From JAZDLX01 sp964538455 (GTDB taxonomy: Bacteria; Electryoneota; Electryoneia; Electryoneales; Electryoneaceae): DNA of 64,000 nucleotides. The notes under the pieces are model-generated. The model was not told the DNA's origin. It was given only the letters and a program-made list of their open reading frames with translations, and did no database searches. Shown in pieces: positions 33,080 to 41,446 of the stretch (positions within the stretch are counted from its first letter, which is position 1; every line of letters begins with the position of its first letter). The position numbers were made by a program, and so were the translations under genes. The stretch lies in assembly GCA_964538455.1 (NCBI GenBank), contig CAZIDZ010000009.1, positions 1 through 64,000 of the forward strand, read 5' to 3'.

Positions 33080-34453
33080 ATGGAACCAACCATCGCAATG
33101 GAGAACTCACCCGATCCGGAAACCTACCTTTCGACGGTGCTCGACTCGGTCGCCTGCGGGGTGATCCTGCTCGACCGGGAAATGAAGGTGGTGCAGATCA
33201 ACCGCTCGGCACAACTTCTTACGGGTTATAAACTTGAGGAAGCATCCGGGAAGATGTGCCGGGAAATCCTGCGGCCTTTTCTCGATGACGAAGAGTGTCC
33301 GATCGAAAGCTGCATCCGCAACCGGATCGCCCACGAAGAGCGCTCGCTGCAGATCGTGACGAAGGACGGCCGTGATATCCCGGTGCGGGTGGACTCCCAT
33401 GTGCTGCGGAACGCGGATGGGGAGGTGATCGGCGGCGTACAGACGTTCGGGGACATCACCACGGTGCACGAGCTGCGGATCTCCTACGACCGACGCCACT
33501 ATTTCCAGGGGATCGTCTCACGGCACCACAAGGTGCAAGACCTTTTCGAGATCCTGCCCCGCCTCGCGGAAAGCAGCAGCACCGTGCTGATCCGCGGCGA
33601 ATCGGGCACGGGCAAGGAGCTGGTTGCGCGGGCGCTGCACAACCTCTCCTCGCGCAGGGAGAAGCATTTTGTTGCGGTCAACTGCGCGGCGCTGCCCGAC
33701 ACGCTGCTCGAAGCGGAACTTTTCGGGTATGTCAAAGGCGCGTTCACCGACGCTCGCAGCGACCGTCCGGGCCGTATCGCCGCCGCCGAGGGCGGCACGC
33801 TGTTTCTCGACGAAGTTGGCGATATCAGCCCGGCGATGCAGATCAAACTGCTGCGATTTTTACAGGAGCGCAGCTACGAGCCGCTGGGGTCGAATGTCAG
33901 CGTGCAGTCCGACGTGCGAGTTGTGGCGGCGACCAACCGCAACCTGGAAGCGTTGATGCGGCAGGGCCATTTTCGTGACGATTTCTATTACCGGCTGAAC
34001 GTGCTCACCGTGGAGATCCCTCCGCTGCGCGACCGGCCGGAGGACGTTCCGCTGCTGACCGACCACATTCTGCAACGGTGGGCGCTGGCGAACGGCAGGG
34101 ACACGGTGCGTGTGACCCCGATGGCGATGAAGGGGCTGATCGCGTACGACTATCCGGGGAATGTGCGGGAGCTGGAGAATATCGTGGAGCGCGCGGCGGT
34201 GCTCGCTGTGGACGGCGCCGTCGACCTCGCCAACCTGCCGGACGATGTGCGCGAGCGCATCATTCATGGTCCGGATGCTGCCACGGGCGGGCTGATCCGC
34301 GCGGACAGATTCTCGCCCATCGAACTCTCGGAACGGGAAACGATCCGCGACCTGCTGCGGGACAACGGGGGAAACCGGATCGATACGGCGAAACGGCTGG
34401 GGATGAGCCGCACGACGTTGTGGCGCAAGATCAAGAAGTACGGGTTGGAATAA
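33080..34453 (+). CDS. Sigma-54 enhancer-binding protein (PAS-AAA-Fis)
   Basis: The 457-residue protein has an N-terminal PAS domain (about 15-130, VACGVILLDREMKVVQINRSA), a sigma-54 AAA+ domain and a C-terminal Fis-type helix-turn-helix (NRIDTAKRLGMSRTTLWRKI). The AAA+ domain has Walker A GESGTGKE near 171 and Walker B TLFLDEVGD. The sigma-54 contact loop reads GAFTDA near 219 instead of the consensus GAFTGA. The PAS domain suggests control by a small ligand or redox state, not by a phosphorylated receiver. ATG 33080 has GGAGAG upstream. It is divergent from the NifX-like gene and probably activates it. Confidence 0.9.
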   Translation: MEPTIAMENSPDPETYLSTVLDSVACGVILLDREMKVVQINRSAQLLTGYKLEEASGKMCREILRPFLDDEECPIESCIRNRIAHEERSLQIVTKDGRDIPVRVDSHVLRNADGEVIGGVQTFGDITTVHELRISYDRRHYFQGIVSRHHKVQDLFEILPRLAESSSTVLIRGESGTGKELVARALHNLSSRREKHFVAVNCAALPDTLLEAELFGYVKGAFTDARSDRPGRIAAAEGGTLFLDEVGDISPAMQIKLLRFLQERSYEPLGSNVSVQSDVRVVAATNRNLEALMRQGHFRDDFYYRLNVLTVEIPPLRDRPEDVPLLTDHILQRWALANGRDTVRVTPMAMKGLIAYDYPGNVRELENIVERAAVLAVDGAVDLANLPDDVRERIIHGPDAATGGLIRADRFSPIELSERETIRDLLRDNGGNRIDTAKRLGMSRTTLWRKIKKYGLE

Positions 34454-34462
34454 ACCTTATCA

Positions 34463-34542
34463 GGGGACACTTTACTTTTAATTTTCCATAGCTTTTCACG
34501 TGGGGATCTTGTTCTCGTGGAAATTAAAAGTAAAGTGTCCCC
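34463..34542. repeat. Long hairpin, GGGGACACTTTAC type
   Basis: A 26-base left arm beginning GGGGACACTTTACTTTTAAT pairs with a 25-base right arm with one bulged base. The right arm runs into CCCCTTTTTAAT, so it can terminate transcription of the enhancer-binding-protein gene. It shares the GGGGACA tip with the GGGACAGTATAC hairpins but differs beyond it. Confidence 0.85.
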
Positions 34543-34549
34543 TTTTTAA

Positions 34550-35584
34550 TTACCTCCGCTGGGCGAGGGTGATAGTGACGCGCTGTATAGCGTCGAGGTC
34601 GCCGAAATCGGCGTAGGCGAGGTCGGCGCACACAGTGTAGCTGTAGAGATTGACCCGCACTCCCCCGCCGAACGCCCATTTTTCCGTCTCATGCCCGAAG
34701 GTCCGTCCCGCGCGCAGGAACACCGTGTCCCGGAAACCGTATTCGCCGCCCAGATGCACCGTCGTCACCCCTTCGTTGACATGACGTGCGTCCACCGCGA
34801 GGGCGAGCGACTGCACGCTGTTCTGACTCCAGGCAAATCCCTCCCCGAGTAGCCTCCAGGCGACGCCGGTCTGGAAGGTGAGCGGCAGCGGCCAGGCGCT
34901 CGTTTCGTACTGCGTGCCCCCACCGGAAACCCCTCCGGGTTCGACCAGCAGGTCGCGGCCCTTCAGCTGCATCTCGCCGCCGAGATGGGTCATCGACATA
35001 CCAATGGAAAAACCCTGGAGGCTGGTGAGCAGCATCGTGCCGACGTCGAACGCGACGGTGCTCGCGGTCTCGTTGAACAGCGCCTGGTGGACGTAGTTGC
35101 CGGTGACCCCGACAGTGAAACGGTCGGTGAGGCGGGCGATCATCGACGCGCCGACGGCGAGGTCGCCGTAATCAACCATGATGCCGTTGCCCTCCTGGGC
35201 GTCGAGGGTGGTCTGCTCGAATTCATCTCCGCCGAAGCTGATGATGTTGAGGCCGAGGGCGAATGTGGGCAGCGTCGGCACCACCAGCGAAGCGGACTGA
35301 TGCCTGAATCCGGCGATCCAGTCAACGTCGGAGAGCGCAACGCCGATGCGGTCCCCGGCGGAGAATGCTGCGGCGGGATTGGTGGCCAGCAGTTCCGGCC
35401 CTCCCGACAGCGCAACCCCCGCCCCTCCCATGCCGGGCACCCGTGCGCCGACGGGAATCTGGAGAAAGGTCGCGGCCGTTGTCCCCGTTTTCTCAAACGC
35501 CGCCGCGGTTTGGGTCCCCGCGAACAGGAAGGCGGCGCACGCGAGGATCGTGATTGTCCGTCCCGGTGTCCGATGAAAGCCCAT
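34550..35584 (-). CDS. PorV/PorQ family outer-membrane protein
   Basis: The 344-residue protein has a signal peptide (ITILACAAFLFAGTQTAAA) followed by the PorV/PorQ start FLQIPVGARVPGMGGAGVAL. It continues as a FadL-like beta-barrel with repeated Gly and aromatic strands, ending RVTITLAQR. In Bacteroidetes PorV serves the type IX secretion system. Many related phyla carry such proteins without that system, and no other type IX gene is seen here. ATG 35584 has GGAG upstream and is preferred to GTG 35593. It is divergent from mlaE. Confidence 0.8.
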   Translation of the reverse strand: MGFHRTPGRTITILACAAFLFAGTQTAAAFEKTGTTAATFLQIPVGARVPGMGGAGVALSGGPELLATNPAAAFSAGDRIGVALSDVDWIAGFRHQSASLVVPTLPTFALGLNIISFGGDEFEQTTLDAQEGNGIMVDYGDLAVGASMIARLTDRFTVGVTGNYVHQALFNETASTVAFDVGTMLLTSLQGFSIGMSMTHLGGEMQLKGRDLLVEPGGVSGGGTQYETSAWPLPLTFQTGVAWRLLGEGFAWSQNSVQSLALAVDARHVNEGVTTVHLGGEYGFRDTVFLRAGRTFGHETEKWAFGGGVRVNLYSYTVCADLAYADFGDLDAIQRVTITLAQRR

Positions 35585-35740
35585 CTCTTCCACTCCCCCT
35601 GAATGCCTTCCATCCTTCGGTCGTGCAGTACGTTAGCTCCGGATGATCGCCGGGTGCAAGCCGCGAGCAAAAGTAGGTAACGCTTGCACCGAAACCGGAG
35701 AAGGCGTAAAATCCTGAACTATCATCCGGGAGCAGCCTCC

Positions 35741-36541
35741 ATGCCCAGCGCGACACCGCCGCCCACTTTTCCGAAACGTCCGATAGTCGCCCTCGGAAGG
35801 GCAACGATCAACCTGTTCACCCGCATCGGAAGCGTATCGCTGATTACCTGGGAAGTACTCAAGGTGACGCGGTACATAATTCGCGACCGCAGCCTGTATT
35901 TTCGCCAGGCACTCGAAATCGGCGTCGAGAGCCTGCCGCTTGTGCTGCTGATCGGCGCTTTCACCGGGGCGGTGTCAACGTGGCAAACGAACTACACCGC
36001 GGGCGACATGCTGCCGTTGAAGTACATGGGAGTCGCCACGTTCAAGGCGGTGCTGATCGAGCTGGGTCCGGTGCTCGCGGGGCTTGTGCTGGCGGGCCGT
36101 GTGGGCTCGTCGCTGGCCGCGCAACTGGCGACGATGCGTGTCACCGAACAGGTGGACGCGCTCGAGGTGCTCGCGGTGGACCCGATCCGCTATCTCGTGG
36201 CGCCGCGCATGGTCTCGGCGGTGGTGATGGTCCCGGTGCTGGTGACGCTGGACGTGTTCATGGCGATGTGGGGCGGTTTCCTCGTCGCTTACCTGTTCAT
36301 GCACGTCGGCTTCGACCTCTACTTCGCCGAGATCCCGGTGTTTTTCAAAATGAAGGACGTCAACGTGATGCTGATCAAATCCGCGACGTTCGGCGGGATC
36401 ATCGCGATGAACGGCACCTACATCGGGATGAACGCCAAGGGCGGAGCGGAGGGGGTTGGCAAGGCCACGATACGCTCTTTTGTGTTCAGCGCGTTGGGAA
36501 TCCTGGTGATGGACTATGTGCTGGCAACGATCCTTTTCTGA
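35741..36541 (+). CDS. mlaE: MlaE/YrbE family ABC transporter permease
   Basis: The 266-residue membrane protein fits the MlaE (YrbE) permease family. The conserved core is FKAVLIELGPVLAGLVLAGRVGSSLAAQLATMRVTEQVDALEVLAVDP-like, with the ELGPVL and EQVDAL signatures, and there are about five to six membrane segments. MlaE and MlaF use ATP to move phospholipids between the two membranes. GGGAG precedes ATG 35741. mlaF follows after 12 bases. No MCE-domain (MlaD) gene follows within the window. Confidence 0.9.
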   Translation: MPSATPPPTFPKRPIVALGRATINLFTRIGSVSLITWEVLKVTRYIIRDRSLYFRQALEIGVESLPLVLLIGAFTGAVSTWQTNYTAGDMLPLKYMGVATFKAVLIELGPVLAGLVLAGRVGSSLAAQLATMRVTEQVDALEVLAVDPIRYLVAPRMVSAVVMVPVLVTLDVFMAMWGGFLVAYLFMHVGFDLYFAEIPVFFKMKDVNVMLIKSATFGGIIAMNGTYIGMNAKGGAEGVGKATIRSFVFSALGILVMDYVLATILF

Positions 36542-36553
36542 CGGGAGAGCCGG

Positions 36554-37399
36554 ATGATCCGCCTGTCACATGTCGCGAAAAGCTTCAACGGCAACCCCGT
36601 GCTCCGGGATGTCAGTTTCGAGGTCAAGGAGGGGGAATCGGTGGTGATGATCGGCCGTTCGGGCCAGGGGAAGAGCGTCACCCTGCGGAACATTCTTGGC
36701 CTGATTCAACCCGATGCGGGAAACGTATGGGTGGACGGCGATGAGGTCACCCAGATGAGTCCGGTGGAGCTGCGCGAAATGCGCAAGAAGGTGGGGATGC
36801 TTTTTCAGAACTCCGCTCTCTGGGACAGCATGAACGTTTTCGACAACATCTCGCTCGCGCTGCGGCACCATACGAACATGACCGAGAAAGCGATCGAAGA
36901 GATAGTCTATTCCAGCCTGACGCAGGTGGGATTGCACGACCCGGACCGTGAAGGGCAATCTGCGGAGGACATCGGGAGGCGAATGCCGTCCGATCTATCC
37001 GGCGGGATGCGAAAACGCGTCGGTCTGGCCCGTGCGCTCGCCACCCGTCCCAAGTATATGCTCTACGACGAGCCGACCACCGGGCTCGACCCGATCATGG
37101 CGGGGATCATTGACAACCTGATCCGTGAACTGAATACGCGCAACAAGACGACCTCGCTGACGATCACGCACGACATGCGGAGCGCCTTTACGATCGCGGA
37201 CCGGATCATCGTCCTGCACAAGGGCGAAATCTTTTTCGATGCGCCGAAAGAGGTTGCACGCGAACTGAAGGAGAGTCCCCGCGAGGAGCTGCGACTGGAA
37301 AAGGAGCAAGTGGTTTACCAATTGCTGAATGGAGACCACAAAGGATTGGTCCACCCTGCCATCGCGGACCACTACGAAAAGGCTCATGTGCATCAGTAG
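36554..37399 (+). CDS. mlaF: MlaF-like ABC transporter ATPase
   Basis: The 281-residue ATPase has Walker A GRSGQGKS (about 35-42), the Q loop LFQNSALWDSM, the signature LSGGMRKRVGLARAL, Walker B YMLYDEPTTGLDP, and an H loop in TITHD. The LFQNSALWDSM and GLDPIMAGIIDNLI forms are characteristic of the Mla/Ttg2A lipid-transport ATPases. It energises the MlaE-like permease encoded 12 bases upstream. The C-terminal 40 residues are an extension rich in charged residues. Confidence 0.92.
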   Translation: MIRLSHVAKSFNGNPVLRDVSFEVKEGESVVMIGRSGQGKSVTLRNILGLIQPDAGNVWVDGDEVTQMSPVELREMRKKVGMLFQNSALWDSMNVFDNISLALRHHTNMTEKAIEEIVYSSLTQVGLHDPDREGQSAEDIGRRMPSDLSGGMRKRVGLARALATRPKYMLYDEPTTGLDPIMAGIIDNLIRELNTRNKTTSLTITHDMRSAFTIADRIIVLHKGEIFFDAPKEVARELKESPREELRLEKEQVVYQLLNGDHKGLVHPAIADHYEKAHVHQ

Positions 37400-37428
37400 G
37401 GTCGAGGCCGCTCGTCGAGCAGCTTAGG

Positions 37429-37541
37429 AGAAACCCGGCTGACGGGGCAGCCGGGCCACACGTCTTAGGAGAAACCCGGCCATCTCACCTTTGTTTAATA
37501 GGAAAAATGAGGAGCGAGCGAGCTGGCCGGGCCACACGTCG
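37429..37541. repeat. Two copies of the GAAACCCGG/CCGGGCCAC hairpin family
   Basis: Copy one at 37429-37462 has the arms AAACCCGGCT and AGCCGGGCCACA. Copy two at 37470-37540 has the same ends but is split by about 35 extra bases. The first copy is the closest relative of the unit found inside the helicase gene at 19374. Confidence 0.75.
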
Positions 37542-37542
37542 G

Positions 37543-37731
37543 CTACTTGAGATGATCCCAGACGTAGGCGCTGAGAGCGTCGTTGATGGCGATCTCGAGG
37601 CTGTTGTGGCGTTTCCAGCGGCGGACGACGCGCCAGGCGAAGAAGGGGCGTTTGTACCAGCTGACCCCGGCTCTTGCAGCGACCGCCAGGGATTCGCGCC
37701 AGACATCCCGCATCCGCAGACCGGTGCTCAT
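37543..37731 (-). CDS. Small basic hypothetical protein, 62 aa
   Basis: This short protein (MSTGLRMRDVWRESLAVAAR at the start) is rich in Arg, Lys and Trp and has no signal peptide. I do not recognise it. Its ATG overlaps the stop of the large protease/propeller/barrel gene by 4 bases (ATGA), so it is probably translated from the same message. The coupling is the main reason to accept it. Confidence 0.5.
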   Translation of the reverse strand: MSTGLRMRDVWRESLAVAARAGVSWYKRPFFAWRVVRRWKRHNSLEIAINDALSAYVWDHLK

Positions 37732-40685
37732 CTAAAACCTCTCCCCGTCAACGCATCATCGTCCCGGCCCGCGAAGTTCCCCCCGCCGGATACAGCCGAA
37801 AGCGGCAGCGACCAGGTGAGGTAGGGCACCACTGCACGGTCCCTCTGCCTCCAGGCGACGCCCACACGGATTGTCACCGGAAGCTTGTACAGTCCGGTTC
37901 CGCGCAGCACCAACTCCGCGCCCAGCGAAGAGACGGGCTCGTGGGACGTTCCGCGCGCCCAGCTGTCGGCCGCTTCAACAAAGAGCAGGCCGGTGATCCT
38001 CTGGAGGTACCAGGCCCCCATCCCCCACCCCCAGTCGGGAAACAGGAGCGGCAGGTGCAGCTCCGCGCCGACACGCGCCAGTCGTCCCCCCTGAATCCAC
38101 GCCGGGTCGAGATGCTCATCGCTGTAGCCGCGCGGCCGGACGCCGGCGCGGGAAAAGTTGATCAGGGCGTAGTCCTGTTGCTGCGCGGCAGCCGTCAGAG
38201 CGAGCACGGTGGTGTTGACCGGTCCGGGAAAATGCCAGCGTAGCCTCGCTTCGATCAGGGCGGCGTGCAAATCGCTCATGCTTTCGGGGAGATTGCGCTC
38301 GCCGAAAAGGTTCGCGCTGAGGTAATGCCGGGACACCGGGTCGCGCGCCGCCCCTCTCCCGCGCACGTACTGAACTCCCGCGCGGACACCGTTGTAGCGC
38401 GATCTTTGCCAACTGAGATGCGCGGGATCGACGCCGATGCCGTATCCCCGCTCCCGTGTCACCCACCCAACCCACGGATAGGACTGCGCGGAATAGCCGT
38501 TGCCGTCGAGCTGAATGGGAACGGCGAGGGTGAGTCCTCCCTCTGTCGTCGAACGCCAGCGCTTTCCATCGTATAGGTAAACGGCGTCAGTGGGGTCCCA
38601 GATGTAGGACGCCTGCTTCACCGGCGAGCGGCGGAGCCAGCCCGAGATCTCCGCGGGCAGCGTGCGCCAGGAGCCGGACAGCGTCAGGTCGGGCTCGCCG
38701 GAGTCCAGCCCCTGCAACGCGTCCAGTTGCCACGACAGCAGGCCGAGGGGATCGCGGGCGATCAAGGCAAGTCCAAGCGCCGATTCATCCCCGGAAACGG
38801 CCGCGGGCATCCAGAAGATGGGCGCGGAGTGGGCGAGCGCACTGTATGACCGGAAAGTGAGCCCGCGGCTGGTCGGCAGCGGAGGATCCTGAACCTGGAA
38901 ATCGGCGAGCGGCTGCGTGCGCACAATCACACCCGCGGAATCCGCCCGCATTTCACCGGGCGAAAGCAGCACGGGGATCAAGCCTTGCGAAGTGCTGAAG
39001 CCGTAAACAATCTCTCCGCCGGGTCCAGGCGCGGGCTCGACCGCCGCGGTGGAAACGAAGGTGCGCCGCAGCGCCGCTGGCGCATCGAGATCGATCTGGA
39101 AGAGATCGAGAACGCCGTCGGGATCCGCCGCGACCCAGAGCGAGCCATCCGGCGCGAAAGCGGGATCGATCGTATTCGCGGCTCCGGTAATGCGGATCAC
39201 CGACAGGGAATCGCCGTTGATCCCGCAAACGCCGATGCGCTCCCCCTCGCCGCGGTCGAAAACAAACGCGAGCCTGCGTCCATCCGGCGACCACGCAGGT
39301 TCCCCGAGGATTCCAAGCTCCGTTTTAAACAGCGTCACCGGTTCGCCGGCGACCACGCCCTCGCCGTTCAAACGGACAGTCCTCAGCTCGTGCGGGCCTT
39401 CGGGAGTTTTCGTCACATAGGCCAACCGGTTCGCGGCGGGAGACCAGGCGGGCGCGAACCCGGCGAGCGGCGGGTTCGCCAACGGATGGTGGCGACCCAG
39501 GCTGTCAACTCGAACGAGATAGACGCTGCCCGTTTCCGTCGCCCACCGCCCCCGGCGGTACTCGCTGACGATCGCTCCGCCGCGATAGGGGGTGCTGCCG
39601 AAGTGAGAGGTGTAACCGAGCGCGGCAACTTTTCCGGGTAGCCCGACCGCTTGCCGCCCCGGGTCCAGCGAGACGAGACGGAGGGGATGGTCATAACTCT
39701 GCTCGACGGCGATCAGGTTCCCGCTCCCTGTCCACTCCGCCCTCCTCCAGCTTGTTCTGGGGGCGCGGGCGAGTTCAATTCCCTGCGGCAGGTTCTCACG
39801 GTCCGGATGCTCCGTTTTCCAACGTCGCATCCAGGACGCGAGGAAATTCCGGTAGAGGTCAACACCGCCGCTACCATAGACTTTCCGCGTCGGGATCGAG
39901 AGCACAAAGGGCCATCTTGCCCGCGATTTCATCCACCGCGCGGCGGCCACCGCACCGCCGTGTTCGCGGATTAGATCGTCATAAAGGAAGGCACCGGCGA
40001 TGTACGCGCGGTTTGCATCCGGCGACACCGTGCCGGGATACGCAATCTGCGCGGCGCTCCACGGTTTCCCCTCGATGAGACGAGTCCGCAGCAGCTGCCG
40101 GTGCCAGCTCGAATGAAGCCGCCCCCCGCCCGCGCGGCTTTCCGTCCAGATCGCCTGCCCCTCGAGGGTCCAGTCCGGGGAGATGCCGAGCGGGGCGACA
40201 GCGTCTCCGAACAGCCACCTCAACGGCTTCGTAATGCCCGCGTGGGTGGCCATCTGCACGGTGTGGGTGAGTTCATGCGCCGTGACGAGGTCGAGGAACA
40301 ACCCGGCCTGGGGACGGATACCTTTGTCGATCACCGGGGTCAACGTCAGTTCGACACGCAGCGGCATCACCGTTGCGAGGTCAACCGGGGCATCCTGCCA
40401 CGGATTGAGGATGATCCGGTTGACACTCGGCCGGGGACCGTACCAGGAGTGCAACGAGTCGAGGTGAACCAACCCCCTCTGCAACGCGTAGAGCCCATAC
40501 CGCTCCCACCCCGCGGGGACAATCAGGGTGACGCCCTGCTGCTTCACCTCCAGCCAGCGTGCTTTCGCGGGAAACCGTCCGGCGTGAGCGGGAGCGGCGA
40601 CCGCCAACAGAAGCAGCAGCGCCAGCACTGAATTGGAGGCAGGCCGGGAGGGTTTGACGTTCGGGCAGTGCGGGCGCGATCGCAT
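37728..40685 (-). CDS. Second exported gluzincin-like protease, PD40 propeller and barrel protein
   Basis: The 985-residue protein has the same order of parts as the protein at 24728-28186. A signal peptide (VLALLLLLAVAAPAHA, to 35) is followed by a protease-like domain with H137-E-L-T-H141 and E175 in LEGQAIW, and PD40 blades from about 330 (AWSPDGRRLAFVFDRGEGER). The C-terminal half is rich in beta-strands, probably an outer-membrane barrel. The two proteins share architecture but only modest sequence, so they are distant paralogues. ATG 40685 begins 7 bases after pgsA, in the same direction, so the genes probably share a message. Confidence 0.75.
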   Translation of the reverse strand: MRSRPHCPNVKPSRPASNSVLALLLLLAVAAPAHAGRFPAKARWLEVKQQGVTLIVPAGWERYGLYALQRGLVHLDSLHSWYGPRPSVNRIILNPWQDAPVDLATVMPLRVELTLTPVIDKGIRPQAGLFLDLVTAHELTHTVQMATHAGITKPLRWLFGDAVAPLGISPDWTLEGQAIWTESRAGGGRLHSSWHRQLLRTRLIEGKPWSAAQIAYPGTVSPDANRAYIAGAFLYDDLIREHGGAVAAARWMKSRARWPFVLSIPTRKVYGSGGVDLYRNFLASWMRRWKTEHPDRENLPQGIELARAPRTSWRRAEWTGSGNLIAVEQSYDHPLRLVSLDPGRQAVGLPGKVAALGYTSHFGSTPYRGGAIVSEYRRGRWATETGSVYLVRVDSLGRHHPLANPPLAGFAPAWSPAANRLAYVTKTPEGPHELRTVRLNGEGVVAGEPVTLFKTELGILGEPAWSPDGRRLAFVFDRGEGERIGVCGINGDSLSVIRITGAANTIDPAFAPDGSLWVAADPDGVLDLFQIDLDAPAALRRTFVSTAAVEPAPGPGGEIVYGFSTSQGLIPVLLSPGEMRADSAGVIVRTQPLADFQVQDPPLPTSRGLTFRSYSALAHSAPIFWMPAAVSGDESALGLALIARDPLGLLSWQLDALQGLDSGEPDLTLSGSWRTLPAEISGWLRRSPVKQASYIWDPTDAVYLYDGKRWRSTTEGGLTLAVPIQLDGNGYSAQSYPWVGWVTRERGYGIGVDPAHLSWQRSRYNGVRAGVQYVRGRGAARDPVSRHYLSANLFGERNLPESMSDLHAALIEARLRWHFPGPVNTTVLALTAAAQQQDYALINFSRAGVRPRGYSDEHLDPAWIQGGRLARVGAELHLPLLFPDWGWGMGAWYLQRITGLLFVEAADSWARGTSHEPVSSLGAELVLRGTGLYKLPVTIRVGVAWRQRDRAVVPYLTWSLPLSAVSGGGNFAGRDDDALTGRGFR

Positions 40686-40692
40686 GCTGACG

Positions 40693-41298
40693 TCAGGGCT
40701 GGGTGCCGGATTCGGAAGCCGAAGGGTCGGAGGCGGCGGTGTGGAAGTAGTCGCCGGCGCTGAACACGGCGAGGAAGGCGCTGGCGAGGATGCCGAAGGC
40801 GATGAAATCGAGCACCATCTCATTGTGCCAGTGGTAGATGTCGCGTGCGTTCAGCAGCAGGAGGGCGGCGACGAGGGTGAGCATCTGGACGGTCGTCTTG
40901 GCCTTGCCCCAGATGGACGTGACGATCGGCCGGTCGCTGACGGCGCGCCAGGAGCGGAGCACGGTGACCGCGATTTCCCTTAGTGCGATCAGTCCGACGG
41001 AGATCAGGATCCAGTTTTTCCAGGCTCCCCAGCGCAGATCGGGCCGCACGAGGAGCACGAAGAAGCCCGCGAGCACCAGGAATTTATCCGCGAGGGGATC
41101 GAGGAAGGTGCCCACAGAAGTCGTGGCATTCATTCGTCGCGCGATGAGTCCGTCAAAAAAATCGGTGAGCATACTGAACAGGAACGCGGCGGTGGCGGCC
41201 ACCTTCCACCCCGCCTCAGGCTGAAACGAGCCGTAGAGGAAAAACAGGGTCAGAGGGAATCGTAAAATCGTGATCAAGTTTGGCAATTGGCGTCGCAT
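40693..41298 (-). CDS. pgsA: CDP-diacylglycerol-glycerol-3-phosphate 3-phosphatidyltransferase
   Basis: The 201-residue membrane protein carries the complete CDP-alcohol phosphotransferase motif D46-xx-D49-G-xx-A53-R54-x8-G63-xxx-D67-xxx-D71. It has about five to six helices. The start MRRQLPNLITILRFPLTLFF is typical of PgsA, which makes phosphatidylglycerol phosphate in the inner membrane. The length and start fit the family. It is divergent from ftsK and upstream of the protease/propeller/barrel gene. Confidence 0.92.
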   Translation of the reverse strand: MRRQLPNLITILRFPLTLFFLYGSFQPEAGWKVAATAAFLFSMLTDFFDGLIARRMNATTSVGTFLDPLADKFLVLAGFFVLLVRPDLRWGAWKNWILISVGLIALREIAVTVLRSWRAVSDRPIVTSIWGKAKTTVQMLTLVAALLLLNARDIYHWHNEMVLDFIAFGILASAFLAVFSAGDYFHTAASDPSASESGTQP

Positions 41299-41446
41299 GA
41301 GGGTTGCACCGGTATACGGGATTCACGTTCCTTTCATGGACTGGGAGAATATAGCGATGTCCCAGTGTAGATGCCCGTCCAGCCGCATCCTCTTGCGTGT
41401 CTGGTGAGGCGTCCCTACCTTCAAGCGGTCTAAACAAAAAAAAGCT

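Noticed and set aside
34550..35584. Type IX secretion locus suggested by the PorV/PorQ-like protein
   Set aside because: No gldKLMN, sov/sprA or C-terminal sorting-signal genes are in the window, and such proteins are common in phyla without the system.
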